A stretch of 5,289 bases of DNA from Phycisphaeraceae bacterium (GTDB taxonomy: Bacteria; Planctomycetota; Phycisphaerae; Phycisphaerales; Phycisphaeraceae): the NCBI GenBank assembly GCA_016763955.1, contig JAESSU010000471.1, forward strand, positions 1-5,289. The letters are read 5' to 3'. Below are positions 1 through 5,289 of this stretch, piece after piece. Positions within the stretch are counted from its first letter, which is position 1. Each line of letters opens with the position of its first letter. Position numbers and translations under genes: made by a program. Below the pieces are notes generated by a model, which saw only the letters and a list, made by a program, of their open reading frames with translations, was not told the origin of the DNA and searched no databases.

Positions 1-1038
1 ACACCAGAACTTTTGCTGCCCAATGGCTTGAATATCAAACGATGGGGAGCAGCCCATGAATTCCAGAATCTGCATCGTGAGTACAAGGAAAAACTTCACG
101 AATTCACCATCGGTCACTTTTACCCCAGCTATCATTTCGACCTTGAAAAAACGATCTATATGTTCACCTCAGGGCGATACGAGTTCCGCAACAAAGGCTT
201 TGACATGACCATCGAAGCCTTAGCCAGGCTCAACCATCGCATGCAAGTTGCAGGCAGCGACAAGACCGTCGTCTGCTTTATTATTACCAAGCGGCCTGTT
301 AAATCACTAAACGTTGACGCACTGTCTTCTAATGCCATGCGTAAAGAATTCCAGACCATCAGTGAAGGCATCACCAAACAGATCGGTGAACGCCTTGTGC
401 GCGAAGCCTCCAAAGGCAAGGTCCCGGACTTTAACAGCTTAGTCGATGAATACTGGATCGTGCGTCTTCGTCGTATGATTCATGCTTGGCGACGTGAGGA
501 TCTGCCGAGCATTGTGACCCATGACCTAGTGGATGACAGTCAAGATGAAGTACTCAATCGTTTCCGTTCCTGTCATCTATGGAATGAAGAAAACAATCCG
601 GTCAAAGTGATCTACCATCCGGACTTCATCACACCGACCAATCCGCTCTTTGGTTTGGAATATGATCAGTTCGTGCGTGCATGTCACCTAGGCGTCTTCC
701 CTAGTTATTACGAACCTTGGGGTTACACACCCTTGGAATGTATTGCCATGGGCATCCCTGCGGTGACCAGTGACCTGTCGGGCTTTGGTTCGTATCTTGA
801 CCAGGTCTTACCTGATCACCATGACAAAGGCTTGTACGTCGTTAACCGCCGTCATCAGAATTGGTTCCAAGCAACCGAACAGCTCACCAACTTCTTATTC
901 GATTTTGTGCAGCTTAACAGTCGCCAGCGTATTAGTCAGCGTAACCGCGTTGAATCTTTTAGTGACCACTTTGACTGGGGCAATCTAGGGAAGCACTACC
1001 AAGAAGCTCACGCACTGGCGTTGGAACGAATTAGCTAG
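1..1038 (+). CDS. Glycogen synthase, GT3 family (eukaryote-like), C-terminal part; 5' end outside window
   Basis: Glycogen synthases of family GT3 move glucose from UDP-glucose onto the non-reducing ends of an alpha-1,4-glucan in the cytoplasm. The frame is open from base 1, and the first codons read TPELLLPNGLNIKRW, matching the 'TPNGLNV' stretch of yeast and animal enzymes. The TTG at 13 is therefore not the true start, and roughly the N-terminal 40 percent is missing. In order one sees the HEFQNLH segment, a GRYEFRNKGFD motif (about 172-204), IVTHDLVDD (about 511-537), and SYYEPWGYTPLE, holding the two conserved glutamates of the GT3 E-x7-E motif (codons 712 and 736). SGFGSYL follows. Near the C-terminus an arginine-rich helix (922-948) resembles the glucose-6-phosphate-sensing helix of the eukaryotic enzymes. 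The gene ends at TAG 1036-1038, soon after the conserved core, without the long regulatory tail of yeast Gsy. It converges with the neuB-like gene. Bacterial GlgA belongs to GT5 and lacks this pattern, so the family call is secure; regulation is inferred. Confidence 0.93.
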   Translation, partial: TPELLLPNGLNIKRWGAAHEFQNLHREYKEKLHEFTIGHFYPSYHFDLEKTIYMFTSGRYEFRNKGFDMTIEALARLNHRMQVAGSDKTVVCFIITKRPVKSLNVDALSSNAMRKEFQTISEGITKQIGERLVREASKGKVPDFNSLVDEYWIVRLRRMIHAWRREDLPSIVTHDLVDDSQDEVLNRFRSCHLWNEENNPVKVIYHPDFITPTNPLFGLEYDQFVRACHLGVFPSYYEPWGYTPLECIAMGIPAVTSDLSGFGSYLDQVLPDHHDKGLYVVNRRHQNWFQATEQLTNFLFDFVQLNSRQRISQRNRVESFSDHFDWGNLGKHYQEAHALALERIS

Positions 1039-1162
1039 ATTATCGACCCCGGCCCCCGCAGGAAGCCGAAGGATTCCCGCAGGTGTGAATATTTCAAAAC
1101 GGGAAATAATGATGCCAAATGCTCTAGCGGTCATAAAACCACAGAGACACTTCAGATAAGCA

Positions 1163-1261
1163 TTACTGCAAATCGTCTTCGGTCAGCAGATTATTTTGGG
1201 CGACATCGCTCTTTAGTGTCTGACCGATGACCGCAAAGAATTGCATTGCAGGGATTCCAAT
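1163..1261 (-). pseudogene. Out-of-frame C-terminal tail of the neuB-like gene (end of SAF domain)
   Basis: Read from 1261 downward on the minus strand, the sequence encodes IGIPAMQFFAVIGQTLKSDV and then AQNNLLTEDDLQ before TAA at 1163-1165. This is the expected end of a NeuB SAF domain, which usually reads like RPG-x-GI-x-x-M, then VIGK, then a 'LLT-x-DDL' ending. The upstream frame ends its match with RRP at 1264. Only the two bases GA separate that CCT codon from the ATT codon at 1261, so one additional G would give RRPGIGIPAM and join both parts into a 349-residue protein. The good conservation of the tail suggests a recent lesion or a sequencing error, not an old decayed gene. Programmed frameshifting is less likely, because there is no slippery heptamer or long homopolymer at the joint. 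Confidence 0.85.
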
Positions 1262-2211
1262 TCAGGGCGGCGCAGGGTCAAATCCTGGCGTGTGAGTGTT
1301 TGACCTGCTGATAGATCACGGACTGCGCAAACACTTTGCCGACTCACATGACGGATATCACATTCGACATCACTTGCGACCTTAATTCGCTTTCCTAACA
1401 TCACAGCAGCTTGTCTAATTTGCAAAACATATTCACCCAAAGCATCAGGCTCCATACTCGCCGCATGGTCTGGGCCAAAAGCATGACAGTCATAGGTTAA
1501 ATGTTTTTCGATGACGCAAGCGCCCGCTGCCACCGCCAACGCGCCGGTGACTGACGAGGTCGTGTGGTCAGAGTAGCCCGTGGGCAAATCGTAAGCATCA
1601 GCAATCACGCGGATCGCACTAAGTCCTGCCTCTTGCGGGGGGGTCGGATAACTTGAGACACAGTGCAGCAGACACGCAGCGGGGATTTTTTTAAGCAGTT
1701 GTGCAGCGGGCGCAATCTCTGCCAAATCAGTTGTACCTGTGGAGACGAGCATCGGTTTGCCCAGCTCGCAAGCACTTTCAAGCAGTGGCAAGTTCACCAC
1801 ATCCGGCGACGCGATTTTCACCGCATCAAGATCCAATCCCATTAGCACGGGAATATGTTCCAGACTAAAGGGCGTAATGACGAATCCCATTGCCAATTCA
1901 TGTGCCAGATCACAAACTTGCGTGACGGCTTTTAAATCCAATGCTAGCGCACGGAGCATCGCATGGACATCGGTCTGGCCAAGGGTTTTTTGATAGTCAG
2001 CAAGCAAGGCTTGTTTGGAGAGCAGCACGTCCGGATCAAAAAATTGCAGCTTCACCGCATCAACTCCCGCTTGCTTAGCGGCCTGGGTCAATGCCAATGC
2101 TTTAGCGACATCCCCATCATGGTTCACGCCGATTTCCGCGATTACACAAATGCTAGGCCCACGATCCGAATCTGCGGACACAAAATGAATTAACCCGTTA
2201 TTTTCGCCCAT
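1213..2211 (-). CDS. neuB: N-acetylneuraminate synthase family protein (NeuB-like), frameshifted in its C-terminal SAF domain
   Basis: NeuB-family enzymes condense phosphoenolpyruvate with an N-acetylated hexose (ManNAc or a bacillosamine-derived sugar) to make a nonulosonic acid such as sialic, legionaminic or pseudaminic acid for surface glycans. The TIM-barrel half is intact: IAEIGVNHDGD (residues 25-34), DAVKLQFF (51-58), LLHCVSSYPTP (181-191), GYSDHT (212-217) and IEKHLT (234-239). H216 and H237 match the metal-binding histidines of meningococcal NeuB (about 215 and 236), and GPDHAAS (246-252) is also present. An SAF (antifreeze-like) domain begins near residue 290 and runs to RRP (314-316). 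There the frame breaks, and 16 unrelated residues follow before the stop at 1213. The lost tail is found in another frame (1163-1261). Restoring one base gives 349 residues, usual for the family. The ATG at 2211 has a purine-rich AGAGAG just upstream (2215-2220). No CMP-sugar synthetase or epimerase lies nearby, so the exact sugar cannot be assigned. Confidence 0.88.
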   Translation of the reverse strand: MGENNGLIHFVSADSDRGPSICVIAEIGVNHDGDVAKALALTQAAKQAGVDAVKLQFFDPDVLLSKQALLADYQKTLGQTDVHAMLRALALDLKAVTQVCDLAHELAMGFVITPFSLEHIPVLMGLDLDAVKIASPDVVNLPLLESACELGKPMLVSTGTTDLAEIAPAAQLLKKIPAACLLHCVSSYPTPPQEAGLSAIRVIADAYDLPTGYSDHTTSSVTGALAVAAGACVIEKHLTYDCHAFGPDHAASMEPDALGEYVLQIRQAAVMLGKRIKVASDVECDIRHVSRQSVCAVRDLSAGQTLTRQDLTLRRPELESLQCNSLRSSVRH

Positions 2212-2354
2212 TATCTCTCTATACTTTCGTGATTTATCCCTGATTTTTTCAATCTTTCACACCCATGGGCAAGTCCAATGCACCTGCCGACTGGCATAAA
2301 TCGGTTACTCAGGATACCATTTTCCCTCTTAACCCATACTTAATTGTAACCTCT

Positions 2355-2360
2355 AGGGAG
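2355..2360 (+). promoter_or_regulatory. Ribosome binding site of the leuB-like gene
   Basis: AGGGAG lies 8 bases before the ATG at 2369 and fixes that start. The protein begins directly with the family's N-terminal strand (LKLAIIPGDGTGPE), which agrees with this choice. Confidence 0.75.
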
Positions 2361-2368
2361 CAAAAAAC

Positions 2369-3439
2369 ATGACCCTCAAACTCGCAATCATTCCCGGTGA
2401 CGGTACCGGCCCGGAAGTTGTCACTGAAGCGATCAAAGTTCTTCAGGCCATCGCCAAGGCAGAAAACTTTACCTACACCACCAAAGAATATGATTTCGGC
2501 GGCGATCGTTACCTTGCGACAGGCAAGATTATTGACGATGCAGAAATCGCAGAACTCCAAACCCATGACGCGATCCTACTAGGTGCTGTCGGGCATCCGG
2601 GCGTTAAGCCTGGCATCCTCGAAAAAGGCCTGCTCCTGAGAATGCGCTTTGCAATGGACCAGTACATCAACCTGCGTCCCGTGAAGCTCTACCCCGGCGT
2701 GGACACCCCGCTTAAAGACAAAGGCCCAGAGGACATCAACTTCGACGTGATTCGTGAGAACACCGAAGACCTCTACTGCGGTAACGGGGGCATCCTCCGT
2801 CAAGGCACAGCCAACGAAGTTTCCACACAAGAAATGATCACCACGCGATTTGGTGTCGAGCGCTGCTTGCGTTACGCATTTGATCTTTGCCGTAGCAAAA
2901 AAGAATCCGGTGCAGGCAAAGGCTTGCTGACCCTCGTTCACAAAACCAACGTGCTAACTTATTGTGGCGATACTTGGTTTAGAGCCTTCAACGAAGTCGG
3001 CGAGGCAGATTATCCAGATATCAAACGTGACTACAACCATGTCGATGCAGCTTGCATGTGGTTTGTTAAAAACCCTGAATTCTACGACACCATCGTCGTC
3101 CCCAACCTCTTTGGCGATATCATCACCGACCTCGGTGCCATGATCCAAGGCGGTATGGGCATCGCAGCTGGCGGTAACATCAACCCCGACGCGGGAGGCA
3201 CAAGCATGTACGAACCCATCGGCGGCAGCGCTCCTAAATACACCGGCCAGAATGTCATCAACCCACTAGCAGCCATTGGTGCGCTAGCGATGTTGCTGCA
3301 AAACTCCGGCCAAAAGGCTGCCGGTGACCGCGTCGAAGCAGCCATCAAGAAAGTCACCCCCAGACTCAAAAGCATGTCCGCAGGCCGCATGGGCTACAGC
3401 ACCACCGAAGTGGGCGACCTGGTCGTCAACGAACTGTAA
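2369..3439 (+). CDS. leuB: 3-isopropylmalate dehydrogenase (LeuB-like), with an isocitrate-dehydrogenase-like cofactor motif
   Basis: LeuB oxidises and decarboxylates 3-isopropylmalate to 2-oxoisocaproate in leucine synthesis, in the cytoplasm and normally as a dimer using NAD. At 356 residues it has the usual length. The N-terminus IIPGDGTGPE (7-16) is typical. Substrate-binding arginines R93, R103 (in NLRP) and R129, the catalytic Y136 (in ENTEDLYCG) and K192 (in VHKTNV), and the metal-binding D226, D250 and D254 (in NLFGDIITD) are all in place. E85, L89 and L90 correspond by alignment to the Glu-Leu-Leu that forms the isopropyl pocket, where isocitrate dehydrogenase has a serine. This favours isopropylmalate over isocitrate. 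One oddity is the cofactor loop, which reads GGSAPKYTG (285-293) instead of the usual HGSAPDIAG. No leuA, leuC or leuD is in the window, so the gene is probably transcribed alone. It diverges from neuB and ends at a terminator. Tartrate/malate or homoisocitrate dehydrogenase is a less likely alternative. Confidence 0.88.
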   Translation: MTLKLAIIPGDGTGPEVVTEAIKVLQAIAKAENFTYTTKEYDFGGDRYLATGKIIDDAEIAELQTHDAILLGAVGHPGVKPGILEKGLLLRMRFAMDQYINLRPVKLYPGVDTPLKDKGPEDINFDVIRENTEDLYCGNGGILRQGTANEVSTQEMITTRFGVERCLRYAFDLCRSKKESGAGKGLLTLVHKTNVLTYCGDTWFRAFNEVGEADYPDIKRDYNHVDAACMWFVKNPEFYDTIVVPNLFGDIITDLGAMIQGGMGIAAGGNINPDAGGTSMYEPIGGSAPKYTGQNVINPLAAIGALAMLLQNSGQKAAGDRVEAAIKKVTPRLKSMSAGRMGYSTTEVGDLVVNEL

Positions 3440-3474
3440 ATCGCTCATAACAACAGCTAATACAACATATTATC

Positions 3475-3508
3475 AAAGACGCATGGCTAACCCCCATGCG
3501 TCTTTTTT
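3475..3508 (+). terminator. Rho-independent terminator after the leuB-like gene
   Basis: A perfect 12-base-pair inverted repeat, AAAGACGCATGG (3475-3486) and CCATGCGTCTTT (3494-3505), encloses a 7-base loop. The T run 3503-3508 overlaps the end of the stem. It starts 35 bases after the leuB stop codon, so it should end that transcript and separate it from the downstream genes. The A-rich left arm could also give weak termination in the opposite direction, but no minus-strand gene needs this. Confidence 0.9.
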
Positions 3509-3618
3509 ATGATTTATCAGACTACACCTTTATATTTTATTTAAAAAAGACCCGTCGAACCGATACTTTCTTTTCTCACTGAATATTCGATTTCTTACGC
3601 ATCTTGGGGTCCGACATC

Positions 3619-3933
3619 ATGGATAACGCAAGCAACACAGCCAACAAGGTGGTGGCATGGGCCAGCATTGTTGTCATCGGCATCGTCACCACATCAGTGG
3701 CAATCTGGTTCATCAGTCAGTCACAAGCTATCCAAGACGCCTCCTGGGTCAAAGTCATTAAGTATCCCGGTTTTATTGCAGGTGCCACAGCAACTGCCTT
3801 GCTCCCATGGTGGGTGATGGCCTGTGCAGCAATGGATACAAACAAAACAGCCCAAAAATCCACCGTCCGCAAAGGCCCCATAGACTTAGTAGACGTAATG
3901 CTCGCAGATCGTCACCATGACGAACGCTTCTAA
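3619..3933 (+). CDS. Small two-pass membrane protein of unknown function
   Basis: I do not recognise a family. From the ATG at 3619 the product is 104 residues. A short polar N-terminus (MDNASNTANK) precedes a hydrophobic segment at about 11-33 (VVAWASIVVIGIVTTSVAIW). A loop containing two lysines follows, then a second hydrophobic segment at about 52-72 ending in LLPWWVMACAA. The C-terminal tail of about 30 residues is charged (KSTVRKGPIDLVDVMLADRHHDERF region) and probably cytoplasmic, with both ends on the same side. There is no signal-peptidase site. A TTG at 3604 would add five residues, but nothing like a ribosome binding site precedes it. GGGG at 3606-3609 is suitably spaced for the ATG, so I prefer 3619. 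The gene lies between the leuB terminator and the ATPase-PilZ gene, on the same strand as the latter. Shared function with that gene is only a possibility. The hydrophobicity pattern and clean end support real coding. Confidence 0.65.
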   Translation: MDNASNTANKVVAWASIVVIGIVTTSVAIWFISQSQAIQDASWVKVIKYPGFIAGATATALLPWWVMACAAMDTNKTAQKSTVRKGPIDLVDVMLADRHHDERF

Positions 3934-4084
3934 TACATCATTTTTTTTCGCTTATCCCTATAGTTATCCGGACTTAATTGTATATTCAAACAGCCTGATA
4001 TTTTACATCGTCGAATCAGCATAAATGCCTTTTAACGCTCAGAAACGGTTAATCTCACGCCAATAATCGTCGATGACATCATCT

Positions 4085-4089
4085 AAGGA
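4085..4089 (+). promoter_or_regulatory. Ribosome binding site of the ATPase-PilZ gene
   Basis: AAGGA lies 6 bases before the ATG at 4096, an ideal spacing that fixes this start. Confidence 0.75.
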
Positions 4090-4095
4090 CGTGTC

Positions 4096-5286
4096 ATGAC
4101 TGTAACGCAAACAGACAATAATATTCCCCGTATCGGTGAAGCTGTGCAAGCATCGCGCGAATCGCTAAGCATCCCCAGCAAGATCGAATGGATTGAAAAG
4201 GCGGTCGATCATCTCGTGCCCCCGACCCAAGTGTGGGGAATCTGTGATGAAGACCGTGCATCACGCTTAACCATCGTACTCACCGAAGCACTGACCAATG
4301 CTGTGGTTCATGGCAATCTTGGGATCAGCTCAGCACTCAAAGAAGACGGCGATGCCTTTGCAGTAGAACTCTCAAAGCGATCCAGCCAACCCGACCTTGC
4401 AGCCAAGCCCGTACTCATCGAAGCAGAATACGATGGCACCACCGTCACTTGGACCATCACCGATCAAGGCGAAGGCTTTGATGTCGAAGATTTTCCCAAA
4501 AGACTCGATAGCGAAGAACCCGACATGGACCTGCTACTTAGCGGCCGAGGCGTCATGCTCATCCGCGCGTTTGTCGATGACATCTCCTGGCATCTAGGTG
4601 GCAGACAAATTCAATTTTCCATGGACCGACCCGGACTTGAACGACGTGAACAACATCGTCTGCAAACCCACCAATCTGTCCGCGTGGCAACCTTTGAAGA
4701 AGATGGCCAAATCGACTGGGGCAAAGCACTCGATGCCCTCACACTCGACCTTTCAACCGGCGGTGCGAGCATGCTCCATCCATCCATCGAAAATGCAACC
4801 CGCCTGATGATCGAAATCAATGGCCCACAAGGTAAAATGTACGTCCCCGCACAAGTCTGTCGCACACAACAAGTCGATGACGATATCGTGCAAATCGGAT
4901 GTCGATTCCTAGCACCAGACCCAGACCAATCCGGTGCGTACACCACCTTGGCTCAGCAAACCCAAGCCTTAGAAGAACTCATCGCCCAACTCGAAGAAAG
5001 TCAAGATACAAACAATTTCTCAGCACTGCGATCCCATGCACGAGCAATCTTTACCGATCCCGTTTCAGTCGACACCCTCGACGGCAACCCGCTGCGATCA
5101 GCCATTGGACGTGATCTATCAAAAGGCGGGGTCTCATTCATCGGACAATTCGAACTGCCACAAGGCGCACAAGTGGGCATCACCCTACAACATAAAGACG
5201 AAAAACCCCTTCGCGTGCTAGGCATCATCACGCGATGTAACCGACTCACCGGAAACCACTATGACTACGGCGTAAAATTCCTCTAA
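4096..5286 (+). CDS. RsbW/SpoIIAB-like ATP-binding protein fused to two PilZ (c-di-GMP-binding) domains
   Basis: The 396-residue product has three visible domains and no membrane segment, so it is probably cytoplasmic. Residues about 25-178 form a GHKL ATPase domain of the RsbW/SpoIIAB (HATPase_c_2) kind. The N-box is LTEALTNAVVHGN (62-74, with E64 and N68), the G1 box is ITDQGEGFD (121-129), and the G2 box is SGRGVMLI (149-156). A polar, partly acidic insert (about 76-105) separates N-box and G1. The first PilZ domain (about 182-273) carries R184-x3-R188 and D218-x-S220-x2-G223. A glutamine/glutamate-rich, probably helical linker (about 283-304) leads to a second PilZ domain (about 308-396), with R312-x3-R316 and D340-x-S342-x2-G345. 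Both pairs match the known c-di-GMP-binding signature. RsbW proteins are serine kinases and anti-sigma factors that switch partners with an STAS protein. An output controlled by c-di-GMP is an inference. No sigma factor or STAS gene is in view. The stop is 3 bases before the window end. Confidence 0.9.
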   Translation: MTVTQTDNNIPRIGEAVQASRESLSIPSKIEWIEKAVDHLVPPTQVWGICDEDRASRLTIVLTEALTNAVVHGNLGISSALKEDGDAFAVELSKRSSQPDLAAKPVLIEAEYDGTTVTWTITDQGEGFDVEDFPKRLDSEEPDMDLLLSGRGVMLIRAFVDDISWHLGGRQIQFSMDRPGLERREQHRLQTHQSVRVATFEEDGQIDWGKALDALTLDLSTGGASMLHPSIENATRLMIEINGPQGKMYVPAQVCRTQQVDDDIVQIGCRFLAPDPDQSGAYTTLAQQTQALEELIAQLEESQDTNNFSALRSHARAIFTDPVSVDTLDGNPLRSAIGRDLSKGGVSFIGQFELPQGAQVGITLQHKDEKPLRVLGIITRCNRLTGNHYDYGVKFL

Positions 5287-5289
5287 CCC

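Noticed and set aside
1055..1083. Direct repeat CCCGCAGG (1055-1062 and 1076-1083) after the glycogen synthase gene
   Set aside because: Only 8 bases and two copies in a GC-rich patch; it can arise by chance and has no associated element.
1039..1162. Possible terminator between the convergent glycogen synthase and neuB-like genes
   Set aside because: Only a weak TATTTC/GAAATA hairpin is visible, without a T run in a suitable place.
1663..2193. Plus-strand open frames inside the neuB-like gene
   Set aside because: The minus-strand frame matches the NeuB family through this region, and the plus-strand products look like random translation.
2220..2225. TATACT as a -10 element for the leuB-like gene
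   Set aside because: No reasonable -35 box lies 16-18 bases upstream, and it would give a leader of about 140 bases; support is too weak.
2579..3390. Long minus-strand open frames opposite the leuB-like gene (2579-2941, 2954-3148, 3082-3390)
   Set aside because: They mirror a highly conserved enzyme gene on the plus strand, show no recognisable protein features and have no plausible ribosome binding sites.
3604..3618. TTG at 3604 as start of the small membrane protein
   Set aside because: No purine-rich site precedes it, whereas the ATG at 3619 has GGGG at a suitable distance.
3909..3948. Hairpin TCGTCA-CCA-TGACGA (3909-3923) followed by a T run at 3941-3948 as a terminator
   Set aside because: The stem has only 6 pairs, lies inside the coding region, and is 17 bases from the T run, so it does not fit an intrinsic terminator.
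4611..5249. Minus-strand open frames opposite the PilZ region
   Set aside because: Compositionally biased shadows (arginine, serine and cysteine rich) of a plus-strand frame with clear domains.

Overview
The window looks like chromosomal DNA of a free-living bacterium, most probably a planctomycete of the Phycisphaerae type. This placement is an inference from gene content: a eukaryote-like (GT3) glycogen synthase, a PilZ-bearing RsbW-type ATPase with the long acidic insert I associate with planctomycetes, and a LeuB of the 'LEKGLLLRMRF' type. Base composition is moderate and even, and nothing marks recent transfer: no tRNA, rRNA, insertion sequence, CRISPR array or phage gene is visible.

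Layout. (1) Positions 1-1038, plus strand: the C-terminal part of a GT3 glycogen synthase whose 5' end lies outside the window. (2) Positions 2211 down to 1213, minus strand and convergent with the first gene: a sialic-acid-synthase family gene (neuB-like). Its C-terminal SAF domain is cut by a one-base frameshift near 1263. The missing tail is still present and well conserved in another frame down to 1163. (3) Positions 2369-3439, plus strand and divergent from neuB: a 3-isopropylmalate dehydrogenase (leuB-like), followed by a strong intrinsic terminator at 3475-3508. (4) Positions 3619-3933, plus strand: a small two-pass membrane protein of unknown function. (5) Positions 4096-5286, plus strand: a 396-residue protein with an RsbW/SpoIIAB-like ATPase domain followed by two PilZ domains, both with intact c-di-GMP-binding motifs.

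The genes do not form one pathway. They cover storage glucan synthesis, nonulosonic-acid (surface sugar) synthesis, leucine synthesis and signalling, and most have their own spacing and orientation. The last two genes share a strand and lie downstream of the leuB terminator, so they could be co-transcribed, but the 162-base gap leaves this open.

The points most worth following up are the ATPase-PilZ-PilZ fusion, the neuB frameshift with its intact out-of-frame tail, and the Lys-Tyr pair at the cofactor-specificity position of the LeuB-like enzyme. No intergenic stretch exceeds 300 bases. The gaps 1039-1162, 2212-2368 and 3934-4095 show no promoter or RNA element that I can defend.
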